From Suillus spraguei (Eukaryota > Basidiomycota > Agaricomycetes > Boletales > Suillaceae), in NCBI GenBank assembly GCA_016800925.1, contig JABCPU010000114.1, positions 112,236-176,235 of the forward strand: a stretch of DNA of 64,000 nt, in the 5' to 3' direction. The translations under genes and the position numbers were made by a program. The notes under the pieces were generated by a model. It saw only the letters and a program-made list of their open reading frames with translations, was not told the DNA's origin and searched no databases. Shown piece by piece: positions 1 through 13,505 of the stretch. Within the stretch, counting starts at the first letter, position 1. Each line of letters opens with the position of its first letter.

Positions 1-2767
1 TAGCGTTAAGTTGCAGTGTACTTGATCAGAGTATAAGAAGACTTTGATTGGAACGGGGAACCCAGGCGTAAAAGTCTGATGGGCTACTTTGCTTACGAGA
101 TCGTTTTCGCTTACTTTGGAACACGAGGCCCATCAAATATTTTCATTTCGTAAAAAATTTATGATTGTTGTTATTATTTTTTTTTTGACCCCCCCCTCCA
201 TCGTACCGGGTATCCGTGCCTCGACAACGTGTCCGCAAACAAGCCAATTGCAAAGCGAATGTAAATTTGCATTGTAATTGAACATTGTAATTGCATACGA
301 CCGCCTTTACCCGAGTCATCCGTTCTTTGCACTACTAGTCATCGTTAAATTTCGTCGAGAGCAAACTTCGTCAACTTCTCTTCTTTCAAGTCAAAATTGA
401 TAACCAGTTTAGGTACTCACAAGTACATACTAGCCTCGTGTTCGAATTCTTCACGATGTATATTTCATCTCCTCCACAACAAACCCAATCTCAATACCCT
501 ATGCCCTACCAATTCCGGTTCCCCGGACGACTTGATCCTTAATTAAACGAAATACTGCACAGCCCTCCATCACACTCACTTCTATTTTAGGTAATACCCC
601 TGTAGTCCTTTGCCTCGAGGCCATCCCGCGGTCATTTCGCTCAATGTCCCCAAAATTCACCTTCACACAAACCCCACCGTGCCGCATAGTGTCCGGTCCT
701 TCTCTTCTTCACTCCCACTCTCTGCCGCCGGCCGATTCTCTCCGTCGTCCACAGTCCTTCTTCTTTTGACAGTCAATTTCATCCAGGATGTACCAAGTCC
801 ATCCATATGTTCTTTGTTCACTACTCTGTCTCTGATCACCGTCGTCCCACTAGCATTTTACTCTCGTCCCATGACCTTCTCACGTAGCTTCTGCAGTCAT
901 CTCACCCTCAGATCGAACGACAGAGGTAGTTCGCTCTCACACGTTTGTCTTCCACAGTCATCTATCATCTGATTTTTCGGGCGGAACAAGTGGCCTCTCA
1001 TACTCTGGTATTTCCAGCGCACTAATGGACTTTCCTCTCATACGTATGACGATCGCTGCCCTCAACAACGATCACCATACCTGTGGGGAACGTCCATTCC
1101 TCTTTTGATAAACAGTACCGCCACCGCCAGGGCATCCCATATGGACTCCGATATAATGTCCATTATTCGCCACGGGGCCTGAACCATGCGACCCTTCAAG
1201 CCCCATCGTTCGTAAGTCATTCCTACAAGAATCGCCACTTGGGAAACTCACTACTAAAACAGTCTTCGACTGACACGTATATATGTGGAGTAGTACGACC
1301 AGCTGAGTTCATATACGGCATAGGCTCTTCCCTCAGCCACCGGTGAGTTGCCATCCTTTTTAAGTTTGCTTATCGTCACTCCAAAGACGTACGTTCGAGC
1401 AATCCTACCAACACAAAGTCACCGAATTGCAGGCGTTACGGATGCTGACAAGCTCATCCTGATAGCCATTAATACTCGCTCAATTATGTATTCGACGTCA
1501 CTGGTGACTGCACCCGGACCGGCTCGTATCCTATCACGCTTATCAAGGTCCAGCCTAGTCCCAACGAGTTAGGCTGACCCTCCCACCCCCAGCTCAAGTA
1601 TTACGGTAAAGTACTCCACAACTCCAAAGTCAGTCACATCGATCCTCTCATAATGATAAACTGGTCTCGATCAGGATCGGCGTACTGCGGAATTTACGCG
1701 CATCATTAACGTACACACCTTATGTTCATCTCAGCGGTCGTCAGATAGGGGGACACCATGAATATAAGTAGACGTTGTATTTTGTTCTCGTAGATCATGA
1801 ATGAATGTTCGCCGCTGGTGCTTCCAGAGTCTAGAACCAAATACATTAACAAGCTCGTCTGTACTTGGTTAAATTGTCGCACCGTTGTATCTGCCGATGC
1901 GGGCATCCTGGGACCCAGTGCATACCTCGCCAAAAAATTGTCCGTATGTATATGGGGCATGAAGAAACAAATCTACGTGTATCCTTCAATATAAACACCC
2001 ATTTTCAGGCACTCCTGTTGTTCCACCCGCCAGTGACAATACTTGCCTACTTCGCACATTCTACCTCGAGCCGGGCCCTCGGAGCTCGAAGAATCACCAG
2101 CGCATCATGGTTCAGCGCCTAGAATTTCATTTCCATGTCCCTTGGAGCGCCTTTCATCACACGCGAGTCAACACTCATAACCTCATGGCCGGGTACGAAG
2201 AATTCAAGAAGTCAGCCAAGGACTCCGCATGTACAGCACAACATTCACCCGAAGAGCGGTGTTTTGTAAACAGCAGTTGTTCTCATTACGAATTAGAGTT
2301 AAAGCCATCACGGTAATGTTCAACTTGGGAGCAGGTGCGCACAAACGCCAGCTTTTAAATGGAATACGCGCGCCTGCGTGCTTCCATGATACGAGGTTAT
2401 GATTCGAGTGTCAGACGCATATTTATTATAATGAAAAGGCCGCCGCATCACTTAATCTGTCAAGGACGACCCTTGACGTGTATCTAATCTATCCTCGTTA
2501 CTCGCGTATAATTGATCGTTTGTGCGAGTGAACAACCTGCGGATTGAAGAACAAAACGGATCGTTCACATGACTCATGGTTCCATATACAAATACGTCTA
2601 TTGGTCTCAAGGCCTTCATGAGTCATAATCAGGGGTACGGGTAAACGAGAATTCGTGCGTACGTTACAAGACCCTACGTTAATAAGGAACATCGTACGTT
2701 ATGGCGGGCGGTTGCGTCACCGACGGATTTTAATGCGGGTCCCCGGTGACTCAGGAGATGCAAGTAA

Positions 2768-2781
2768 CCCCCCCCCCCCCC
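2768..2781. repeat. Poly-C tract (14 C)
   Basis: An uninterrupted run of 14 cytosines lies in otherwise mixed sequence. It is a mononucleotide repeat and a likely site of length variation or sequencing error. Confidence 0.9.
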
Positions 2782-5700
2782 ACCGCCGCACGCCCAATAG
2801 TAAAAAGGCTAGCACCAGCACCAACGCTCGGAACAAAAATACCGACAACGGAACACGCCTCAGCACGGCGCAGTCTGAGTTCAGCCTATGATATGTAAGT
2901 ACATAGTCAAATCTCGACCATTTGAAGCATTGTCCGAAACAAGACTCTGACGAATGAGCCAATGGTAGGATGAAAGGTAGTATGCTATGGCCATTGTATT
3001 TACGCCTTAGTTACACCGAGATTATGATCATGATAAAAGTAATGACGACGGAGTTAGGAGCCGAGGGTTGTGTTGTGCTGTGCAGGTGCGGGCGACGGGA
3101 AATATATTCTTTGCCCGGACATTGAATACATGCAGTGTAGTCCCGTGTAAGATTGCACGTGGTCCTGTGTCTAGAGCGTGTCTCCCGTGCTGGTCGGGCA
3201 AAGCAACTTCCACAGAAATCGGAGCTTGTCCTTTTACAATATATGCCAAGGCGCAAGGAACAGAACGTGGCATGACACGCGCTGCGTCCAGCGCTTTGCG
3301 GCATTTTGAACATTGCCGGATGGTCCGTCCGAGTATAAGGGTTATAGCGCTAAGCGGACACTGGAAAGGCAATCATGACGTAGTGGATACTAGACACAGA
3401 AAAGGAACAGGATGATCATACACGTACTTTGAAGAACCGCGACGCTCTGTCCAAGGGATTTAATTGAGTTTACTGCTGTGAGTGGGTTGTCAGCATGAAT
3501 TGCGGCAACTAGACGACGAATCAAAAGACGAGCAGATCATTTTAGTGGAACTACTTCGGATGACTGTCGGTGAAAAGCAAGGCGAAACTTGAAGGAAGGT
3601 TTTCGTATTACTAATTGGTCACGTGGTAAGTATTATATCCGCTTGAGTACCAGCACTCTTACTCTTACTAAGGTTCCGTACCTCAGCCAATTTATTCTGA
3701 CATACTCGACCTCAAGTTTTTTCGAGGAAGGACAATTAGCAGGCATTTCCTGTCCACATTGAGGAACGGAGGCAGTCTCCAAGAACTCCATCATGACTGT
3801 CCAAGAAGTCGGTCCATTTATGGGTTATTGAATAGAAAGATATTGACACGGTACGGCCGACTTATGGAGAGTGAGTTATCCCCTGTGATCTGGCATGTTG
3901 ATGCTGATATGAAATGATGCTTTAGATATCGAGCTGGCAATTCAACGGTTGAGGTTCCAGTTTATTTCAAGCCTGACAAGCCGTCGACCCAACCGTCCCG
4001 AGTATTCGAGGGTTGGAAATATCCATGTCATAGCGAGGGGTTCTTTGTGAGGTGAGGACAGCCGCTGATAACTAATATAGTCATCACTAATGTCATGGTA
4101 TCTCCTGACCGCCAGCTGTCCTTCCTAATATCAAATATATCGAGTTCAACCTCAGGTTTTTGGTCTTCGGCGACGGACTTAACCACATTTTCTTGGTCAA
4201 TGAGACTCAATATACTCGAAATTGATCAAGGATGAGGTAAGGTATGCACTTTGTTCTATAAAATAACACTCGCCCCTGTTTGGGGTCAATTAAGACATAG
4301 GCCTACTTTGGGCTTACTATAGGCTTTCCATCGTATATGTATGTGCTTTCTTTGTTAGTGGACGAGAACGCGTACTCTGTCGATATAATGTCCGGGAAAG
4401 GCCGACGGCTACTGATTTGGGATGTGAGACGTATGTAGGAACGATTGGGGCCAGGCGTGGTATGAGCCATTGGTTGCGCTGCGTTGACATTTTCGGTGCG
4501 TTTGGTGATCTAGATGACAGCATTCTCAGATGTTTCCCTGCCTCCCAATGACGCATCCACAGTCTTTTCTTTCACAACATGCATTGGCTATTACCTAAGG
4601 TTATTTTACTCGTCGTTTTCTCCACCTTCTTCAAGGATATGCACATATGTATCTTTGTCTTACCACGACTTACCGACATTGAACTGTCCGTCAATTTAGT
4701 TCCTGTTCCCTCCATCTTAACCACTGTCTTATTTGGATTAGGTTTAGTGGCGCCAAACACTCCGATTGTGAATCAACGTCGCTTGCACCTCAAGAATGTC
4801 ACAGACACTCCGTTATCTCGCGGAAAACCAGCCACAATCTCTGCAGAGTAGGTCGAGACCGAGTGCCTTTACAGTCGTCCTGGCCCTTTTCCAGTCCCAC
4901 TTCTTGAGCGTGTCCTTTGCTCATTTTCTGAACGTTTGCCAACAACATGAATCGACTCAGTTTGTTCGGGAGGTTTCGGATTATCATGACGTGCTCCGCC
5001 GCTCCGGCCTGCACTCTTAAGAGTGTGTTCGGTACGTATATCCATGGATATGCTTGGCTTTTATTGTACGACCTTCCATCCTTGATGGTCGGAAAGTTCG
5101 TGACGGTGATAGTGACGGGGAGGAACAAGACGGAAGACTACGGTGCTGATCCGTTTCTGGGGGCAATTTGTCATTTCCTCAGTCTTTTAAGTTTTTATTA
5201 TAGGATCGCGCAACTCCGATCTGTCATTCCCCGTCTCTATATCATCAGATTCGGTAAGTTAATCTGGCATTCTCAGAATACTTCATTGACTAGAACAGGT
5301 ACCTGCATTAGCATCCCTGGCTCCGTTTTACTGGAAAGGTTCAATTAGGTGTTTTCCTTGATTATCTTATCGTTGTGATATTCAACAGACCTCCCTTAGA
5401 AGTAATGGCAGTTTGCACTTTCTGGGTTTTCAGAATTGCTATCGAGGGATCCAACATTCTGTATTCCACCTTCCTCATACCCAAAGACTCGGATCTGGGA
5501 TGTCCTTATCCATAGAACTATACTATACTGACTATATAACGACAGTCAGTCACAGGGATCAACTTATTTTGTTTCTGGAGAAACCACCAATAATGCGGCT
5601 TGGGAGAATGCAAGAAGTTCGTTGAGCGACACTTTACCTGCAGCCCACGCTCACGAAGGACATTGAACCCCAGAGGACAAAAGGTTTATCCGGCAGTTGG

Positions 5701-5914
5701 AACATGGTCATGTATGCCATTAGCATCGAGAGACGTATATTCGCGCAACGAACCGGTTTGTTTGACAATTCAGCTGGATGACCAGCTGACTGTCAATCAA
5801 TGACCCGAGTTCCGTTCATGTTTAGTGGTACCCTTACTGATCTCCCTTCCTAGTAGTGACTCATTGCTAGTCGTACTTAACCTTCGAGACAACTGCCACC
5901 CAGCTTAGGCCACC

Positions 5915-6070
5915 GAACTCTAGTGCAAGCGACTACTGCCAGCCATCCACACAACCCCAGTCAAGTACTAACAACACCCTCTCTCTTGATACGCAAACAC
6001 ATCGCTCCTCTAACGAATAAGCCTACCCTTAGTAGCTTGACCTACCCAAACTCCAGTGCAAGCGACTACT
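5915..6070 (+). repeat. Imperfect direct repeat of 22 bp
   Basis: The words AACTCTAGTGCAAGCGACTA (5915) and AACTCCAGTGCAAGCGACTA (6049) differ at one base and lie 134 bp apart in a C-rich stretch. Both read as an Asn-Ser-Ser-Ala-Ser-Asp-Tyr peptide in one frame, so a decayed low-complexity coding repeat is possible. Nothing else supports a gene. Confidence 0.45.
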
Positions 6071-7984
6071 ATCAACAATTCGATTCGAGTCACCCCCAAG
6101 CACAGCCCCCTCTCCAACCCTCCTCGATACACCAATTAAACATATAGTTACCAGCTCCTTTAACAAACAAGACTACCCATCCGCCTACCCCTCCGCATCC
6201 ACAACAGCAAACAACCTCCCTCAATAATATCTGTCCTCCTCATCATGCACCCACAGGGCTTCACTACGAGTTTTGCCCGTCCGTATGGAGCACACTCAAC
6301 TTCATTCTAGCAGCTAGTAAGCACAGGGCTTATTCAGCTCGTCCCGCTCAGCCAACACCTGCCACTATCAGCTCGACAACAGGCCTCTTCGTGCTTGTCT
6401 TCCCCGTCAAATGCGCGGCCGGAGATATGGATACCGTGCCGTAGTGGCATGATGTGCCGAAGGGGAAAAAGTGGTGAAGATTGGGAATGTTGAATGTTCT
6501 TTCACAGTCAACGCCTCGCTTCCAAGAATTTCTTGGTACGAGTGCGAATTGATACGTTCACTACTTACATTACCTGACCTAGCATGACTCGAACCTTATA
6601 AAGGACAGACGGTTTCGTCGATGGCCTGGACCACATGCTACTGTGATCCTGACACTGAGCGATGGGCGTCACTGTCGTCGGTTGCAGCAAGCGCGCGGAC
6701 ACAGAATTCAGCCGTTAGACTTATGTCAGTCCAGGTCATGATATGTCGTTAACCCGTCCTGTCATTAGTGAGAATGAGAATTGATTTTGACCGTGGCATG
6801 TACAGAACCCATCCGTCTTATAAGGCTTCATAACAAAGAGCTATGATCATATGGTGTATCCCCTGCTCGAAGTTCATTGAGTCTGCAGGTTATCTTCCGC
6901 TTACGGTCAGGTCTTTTAGGAGATCTCATCTATCAACCACCAACTGGAGTCACCGCCGTAGTCGGGAACTTGACAATATTTTAGTTACCCATGTAGGGTG
7001 TAAGGTTAAATGACAATAAACAAGATGTTTTTTCAAAACAAAGTCATGCAAGTTGAGACAAGCAGCACATGTCCGACCTTGACGCGCTTGAAATCGGACC
7101 ACGGATGCTTGAGGTACATCGGGCGCAGTAGTTCTCCCCACTGTCTCAATTAAGGGTCTCCAAACATGTATACGTCATACCAGACAAAGCGTGGCCCATA
7201 CTACGTGATCATAACAACCGTTTCGTGCAGTTCCACATCCTGAATCTACCTCGACAGACCTTTCAAGTAACCTGCATTCACAGCCAAGACTCCGCAGCTC
7301 AACTCCAAACTGGAACATCATTGATGTTGTGTTACATTGCCCAACATTAAGGTCTCGCTAAAGACAAGCGGATCAGCGGAATTGCTGACATGACATAACG
7401 ACAAAACATACACAGGCGATGATTTAGAGTGATTTTGATAGTAGTCTGGATTAACTGCGCCTTTGTCAAAGATGATTCCTTCTTCTCCTGGAAGAACTTC
7501 GCTATCCAAGCAGGTAAATGTCCTTTGTGTGGAGACAGAAGTCTTAATGACTTCTTGATACGCATGTACGGCAACGCTCACAGCTTCCCTCGCAGTAACT
7601 GCATGCGGTGACCCAATGTGCTGCTTGAGAGCAATATCAACAGGGGAAACGGACTCTTGCTCCTCAAGGTGGTGCCGCTTGTCAAAAATGTAGAAAGAAT
7701 GTTCGAAGATAATGGCAGAAGCTAAATGATCAATAATAAGTAGGTTCATCACAGTGTAACCTGAAATGTACCAGAACTGAGCTGAACAATATTTTCCGAG
7801 GGTGATAAGCCAGAGACCTGATATATTCGTAACATAGAAAATGTTTGTACAATTTATGACCAATCGGACATACCACAGAGAGTTACTTGGAATGCATCTC
7901 ATCACGATCACTCCAAGAAAACTGGGCAAAAAAATCGTCCACCTCTGCTGATGATTGATGCATTCACAATCTGTCAATGTATGA

Positions 7985-9262
7985 TATCTTCGATCAGCAT
8001 GGCCCGAAATCAATGAAGGATGAAAAAACCAACGTCCTATTGATCGAATCAGTGATGTCGCTTACGAGGAAGACTCTAGGTTCAAAACACTCACAGTCTG
8101 TTAAGAAATGTGCGGTTTCAGTGCTAAGCAAAGCTCTAGCTCGACGAACTGACTTCTTACAAGTGGATGAGTAATATAATTGGTGAGCCGCAAGGCTAAA
8201 GCTCGATCGGAGGTGAAGATGCTCACAACCCGTTGATGGATCAGTGATGTCGTCGACGAACAACGCTCAAGCTCAACGGGAGATGAGAACACTCACGAAC
8301 TGTCAACCGGGATCGGCAATTTCATTGGTCAGTGACGCCCTGATTTCACTGCGGATCAATGCGCTTACGTCCTGTGAACGGATGGGCGATGTCTTCAGTC
8401 AGATGACTCGAGCTCGATGGTAAATCGACCAACTCACAAGCTGTTGACAGAGCAGCAATATTTTAGGTCAGTATGGCACAAGGGCGACAGAGAATAAATA
8501 TACTCACACCCTAACAATTTATCGGTGATTTCATCGATGAGGAAGGTTGGAAGTCGACAGAGGATAGTCACACCCACAAGCTATCAACGGATCGATGAAT
8601 TATTCCGTCAATAGCTCGAGGTTTGTAGAGGATCAATGTACTGACCTCCTGAAGATAGCCATCAATTGTTTTGATCGGGAGTGCTTGAACTCGAAAAAGG
8701 ATCAATGTGCTCACGTCCTATCAAGAGATGAGAGATTACTTGATTCAGGAAGACTCGAGTTCCAAGGAGGATCAACAAAATCACACGCTATAAACAGTAG
8801 GTAACGACTTCGATCAGCATGACTCCAGCTCGAAGGAGGATCAACACACTCACACCCTGCAAACAGTGGGCAATGACTTTAATCAGCATGACTTGAGCTT
8901 AGAGGATCAACATACTCACGTCCTGCGAACAGTGGGAAACGATGTCGATCAGCACAGCTCAAGCTCGAAGGAGGCTCAACACACTCACAACCTGCGCACA
9001 GTAGGCAACAGCTTTGATCAGCATGGCTCGAGCTCGAAGGAGGATCAACACACTCACACGCTACGAACAGTGGTAAATGACTTGTATGAGCATTGCTGGT
9101 GCTCACAAGATGATCAACACACTCACAACCTGCGAACAGCGGGCAACGACTTCAACCAGCATGGCTGGAGCTCGAAGGAAGATCAACCCTCACAGAGTGT
9201 GGATAGTGGGCAATGGCCTGGATCAGCATGGTTGGGGGTCGAAGGAGCCTGATCATCTGAGG
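7985..9262. repeat. Degenerate 69-bp tandem repeat array
   Basis: Units start with GATCAGCATG and contain CTCGAAGGAGGATCAACACA. Starts at about 8812, 8881, 8947, 9016, 9085, 9154 and 9221 give spacings of 69, 66, 69, 69, 69 and 67 bp. Copies become steadily more diverged leftwards to about 7985, so the right end looks younger. The plus strand of the best copies is open, with a 23-residue repeat rich in Asp-Gln-His and Ser. On the minus strand each unit runs GTGAGT, CTGAT, then GCAG, which matches the layout of a short basidiomycete intron. The array lies just downstream of the minus-strand HET relic. Confidence 0.85.
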
Positions 9263-9920
9263 CTTGAAGGGCTCTGTGGAAAAACTAGTGAAGTCCAGGG
9301 GCGTCTTGGATAAGCTCGTGTCGCACTAGCATTCATAGATTTTTGATCTGATTCTGTTGATAGTGGAAAACCTTTGCCTCGCTGATTTCCTGATGTACTT
9401 GTAAACCTGTTCTTAAAGTTGTGCACTGTACTCAGCATGGTAAGGTTTGCTTAGAACACACTGGAGGGCGTCTAAGAAGAGGTGTGAGCGAGCGGGCGAT
9501 ACAATGATAATGGGAAGAGTGCGAATACGAAAGAAATCTTGGATGGGCATTTCTGGCAGGAAACAGAATAGATTCGTAATAATCAAGACAGGCGTTATCC
9601 ACCCACTTGCGGAGCACGTCAAACACGGAGAGAAAACTATTGATGTCCTCCATTGATCCCTCCCATCAGACAGAATATTCAAAGCTATAGTGTACCGATT
9701 CAGAATCATGGGCGTGCCACCGAAAGTATGATAATCATGATCAAGGGCAGCGTGCTCAAGGTGTGTGGTTAGATCGTTGCAGAGGTGTTGTGATATGATA
9801 GATAGTTTAGGGGTGCATGTGCGAGTTGTGTGCGTGTGCGGTGTGCGCCCAACTTTGAGTGTCCCTTTTAGAAATTATTACCCATGTGCTGCAAGCATCT
9901 TTCCACAGTACGCGACTTTC
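9263..9920. other. No supported gene between repeat array and HET relic
   Basis: Short minus-strand frames around 9.43-9.65 kb have amino-acid composition that could come from an old exon, but I recognise no family and see no convincing splice sites. Confidence 0.4.
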
Positions 9921-10230
9921 TCAGTGGTAGTGATCAAGGTCAGGAAGTCCGTTGGCTTTGACCTCGTATATCTCCCGGTCTTGAGCACGACTCTGTTTGA
10001 CTGCTGTGACACGAAATGCAATGCAAGAGAGATGCAGTCTGCAGTTCGCGACACGAGGAGTGCTCATGTGGCCAACAAAGGTATAAAGCTTCGAAGCTGA
10101 TTCCATAGCCTCAGCGTTTCGCAGCAATGAGACGGAAGCCTGAATCTCATTTTGAGACAAAGATAGCGGCATGCACGGCAGAACTTTGCATGAAATAATG
10201 CTGGGAATGTTGAGGGTGAAAACTACTGAG
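9921..10230 (-). pseudogene. Relic of a HET-protein C-terminal region
   Basis: The minus-strand translation matches the C-terminal part of the neighbouring HET protein at low but clear similarity: RLHLSCIAFRVTAV here against RLHLPCIAFPVTEV there, and YEVKANGLPDL against YEVKADGLHDL, with preceding segments also collinear. The HET domain and the end of the protein are absent. It lies about 35 bp downstream of the HET stop codon in the same orientation, so it is probably the leftover of a tandem duplication that decayed. No function is expected. Confidence 0.7.
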
Positions 10231-10264
10231 ATCCATCTTTTCCAAAACAAATTGGTACAAATAG

Positions 10265-11880
10265 CTATAATATCTCGAGGGTCCTGATGTCCATCATACT
10301 ATGAACAGAATCCACGTCTTTGACTTGTGTAATGATATCATGATCTGATGCAATTCTCTTGTATTCTCCGCTGCGTTGCTGCACCAGCAGGAATGCGCTG
10401 AATGGCTGTCCAAGGCGAACAATCAATCGCATTGCACGGTCGCTCAATTCTGAACCAACTGGACCCTGTTCTCCAGGGGAGTCGGGCAGAGCGAAATTAT
10501 TGTCATTCACGCTCTCTGTATCATCTGCGTAACCAGGCAGTTCGAGGAGACGACGATCCCAGGGACGGGCGAGTAAGAATGACTGTCGGGCGGGTCTTCC
10601 TCGTGAGAACTGAAGTAACCTGTCCTCCGTGGTGATCTGCAGGTCGTGAAGCCCGTCTGCCTTGACTTCATACGTGAAGTAGGTCTCCTTGTGTTCAATT
10701 GGTCTTCGTCTCACTTCTGTGACAGGGAATGCGATGCATGGCAGATGCAGCCGGCGGTGATCAAAACGTGGAGCCCTCAGGTGATCGAGAGAGCTGTACA
10801 ATCTCAAAGCCAACTCAACAACCACGGTGTCTTGCAACGACGAGACCGATCTCTGCATCTCAGCTTCAGATATAAATGGCAGCGTGTATGGTGGGGCTTC
10901 GTATGAAGTGATATCGGCAGGCAGACAGCTGTTAAATTCGGATGATGTTCCGACCCAATCCAGGGCAGTGATATCCCCAGACTCAGCGACGATCTCCTGC
11001 AGGAGCCGCCCGAGCGCATATTGCTTCTTTTCACCATACATGATAGGGAGTCGAACACCAAAGATCCCAAATAATGAGTATGCGATGTCTTCTTCTACTG
11101 TGGTGACACGCGTCGACGCCCATTTCAGTTTCTCGCGGGCGTTGATCATTCCAGGACGGAATGCGACAAGGGTTTGTGCATCTATCCCCGTCGCATCTTC
11201 CAACTCCTGCATTATTGAGATGGACTGTTTGTGGTTGGGAGAGTTGTCATTGAGATACGGGGTCCAGTCACTTTGGTAGAAGCGGATGACTTTTGGGGCG
11301 AGGAATTCCGGTACGGTCCATCCTCGCGTGTTCCACGCGCTCCTTGCCAGTGCACCCGGCTTCGACGAAGGTGGAACATCTGACAGGTAGACCATCGTGA
11401 GTGCTGAGGTGCGATACCAGACGAATATGGAATTGAGGGATTTTTGGAGTTCGACGTTGTTAGCCTGGTCGATGCAACATGAATCAATCCACCCCCAGCG
11501 ATACCCCGCAGCATGAGCAGTTTTGCAGAAAGACTGCAACTTGACGATGCCGCCAACTGCTTTTAACTCATCAATTATGTTGTCCTTGACGTCGTGCAGC
11601 AGTGGTTCATTTCGTTCCCACCGATGTGATAGCGTGACACAACGGAAGTACGTTGCCACGACATCTTCGATGCGCTCCTTTTGGAGATCTGCTAATAATG
11701 ATGACAAAAGCTCCTGGTACTCTGTGCTCATGCTGAAGGCATCGATCTGCACCTCTCGATCGCATAGGCGGCCAGTGAAAGTATTAAGCAGACGATGCGG
11801 TGCGTCGTCGAGCTGAGCCTTGATGGTCTCTTGAATAGCTCCTTCTGCTTCAGATGGATCAACGTATTGTTCGCGCAGCT
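10265..11880 (-). CDS. HET domain exon of a WD40-TPR-HET protein
   Basis: This long last exon encodes the C-terminal part of the protein, entered through an intron acceptor at 11881 (intron about 11881-11930, GTACGG donor and CCAG acceptor). HET-domain (PF06985) signatures occur in the usual order: LSHRW (about residue 89 of the longest frame), WGWIDSCCID (134-143), RGWTVPEFL (191-199) and EEDIAYSLFGIFG (269-280). HET domains act in fungal heterokaryon incompatibility, and some relate to TIR-like folds and trigger cell death; that is family knowledge. The roughly 250 residues after the domain are shared with the relic just downstream. This exon is open throughout, but the upstream WD40 exons of the same gene are broken, so a full-length product is doubtful. 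A shorter TPR-HET product from an internal start remains possible. Confidence 0.85.
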
Positions 11881-11930
11881 CTGGAGAAAAAGTCAATCAT
11901 GTTCAAGGATGTAGTTATTTGGCGCCGTAC

Positions 11931-13505
11931 TTCGTGTTTGGATGCCAGGAGCATTTTTCAACTTGGAGAGCATGGTTTTGAACGCCTCGATAGCTTCATC
12001 ATATCGACGCGCGCCATGAAGTACAGCGTACTTCAACTGATAGCCAATGTAAGAGGAGGGGTTGAGTTCGACAACCTACGCATCACGAAAATGAGCTTCG
12101 AATACGAAACTGTAGCTGTCATCACACCTTTTCCGCGTCAAGGAGTGCATCATCCCATAGCATTTTCCTCGACTTAGCCTTACTGCGGTTCGCAAAGATG
12201 CTATCCGTTGCAAGATCGAGGTCTATCGCTGCAAAGTAAAGCTCGACAGCTGTCATAATTACCCACAGCGAGGAAAGCATCGCCACTCGCAGCGAGGTCA
12301 GTCACTCCAGCAGTAGCATAGAGCATACTGCAATCACGCTTGAAAGCTAAATGAGATGCGGTTGAGTATTATACCTGGTTGACATCACGAAGACGTGCCT
12401 GTGGACCAATCAAGGGAGAGTGCTTTCGTAGCCTCATCAGCCATATCCATCATGGATCGGTATGCTTTTATGGCTTCTGGAAGTCTACTTGCCAGAAGGA
12501 GCGCATGGCACAAATTCTGGTGTGCAGTTCGCCACAAGGACTTGAGGTCCCACCCGAATAACTTAAAAAGGTACAATCAGACGTAAAAAATGATTTCCTG
12601 TTACATTGCAATCAACCTACCACTATAAAGACATCATATTTGGAATGGATGTCTGACATAGATGAGAAACGAATGACGTTCACAGCGGAAGTGAAGTTGT
12701 CGGCAGCTTCGTTGTGACGTGCGTCGTCTAATGCATTCATTCCCATTTGTACATGTAGATAAGCCTGAAAAAATCAGTACCAATGCAGGAATCTGGAGTT
12801 GACTGTCTCAGGAGCACTCACTTCCACGATACAACACGCAAGAGAATTTGCGTTGGAACGAGTGACAGCTAGCTTTTGGACGCGCAGAATTGCATCGTCA
12901 TGTTGATCTGCATTGAAAAGAGCGATGGCCTTACAGCTGTGGTGTAAATAGCGAGTACATGAGATGCAATCGACGTACTTTAATCAAGAGCAGAAGACGA
13001 GTCTTATTCAAGTCTACGTCCACATACATGAACGCAAGGTCAAATGCTTGCGTCGCGTCTTGTAACTGTCGTTTTCCACAGTGGGCGATGCCCTTGGAGA
13101 TACAGCCCACCAAAGATGGCTGGATGCTGATGCTCTGTATCACCATATAAGATAGACTGTGTCAAAAAGGTCGCGACGGGGCAGTGTATCTCACCCTGAG
13201 TGCGTCATCAAGTGCGCGGTCCCAGTCAGCTTTTCTCGCCATAACGAACGAACGATTCGCGTAAGAGTTGTATTCACGACTATCAGCGTCGATCTCTTTG
13301 GTGAATAGTCTAGCGGCAGTAGGCAAGTCCCCAGTTATGCATGCATTGCGGGCTGTTGTGTTGATAGCGAGGATCTGCATCACGCATCGTCAGATGTCGC
13401 GGTAAGAGTGAAGGTTCCAAACATGCCTGACAATCGGACTGTCGAGCCTTGGCATCAAGACTGAGTATCAATATGCAAGAAGACGAGTAAAGAAAGAGAA
13501 CTCAC
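11931..13505 (-). CDS. TPR exons of the WD40-TPR-HET gene
   Basis: Several minus-strand exons separated by short GT-AG introns encode helical repeats of tetratricopeptide type. The first clear one (about 13195-13383) contains YANRSFVMARKADWDRALDD, the typical TPR pattern, and ends at a GTGAGA donor. Further exons at about 12968-13150, 12828-12940, 12640-12770, 12390-12560 and 11931-12180 carry motifs such as CGKRQLQDATQAFDLA and ALDDARHNEAADNFTSAVNV. TPRs form protein-binding scaffolds; here they link the WD40 part to the HET domain. Exon limits were inferred from splice consensus and frame only, so individual borders may be off by a few bases. Confidence 0.7.

Larger units (their letters stand above)
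1..7300. other. Long stretch without a supported gene
   Basis: I see no protein family, splice-consistent exon chain, tRNA or terminal repeat here. Open frames are short, overlap on both strands and have no recognisable motif. Base composition is mixed, with local pyrimidine-rich patches around 5.9-6.3 kb. It may be intergenic DNA or old transposon remains too decayed to recognise. Confidence 0.5.

Noticed and set aside
4947..5348. A 133-codon plus-strand open frame with hydrophobic stretches
   Set aside because: No family, no supporting exon neighbours, and overlapping frames of similar length occur on the other strand.
7318..8013. A 231-codon minus-strand open frame
   Set aside because: No recognisable motif. 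It is rich in residues typical of random AT/GC-balanced frames, and its upstream end merges with the decayed 69-bp repeat array.
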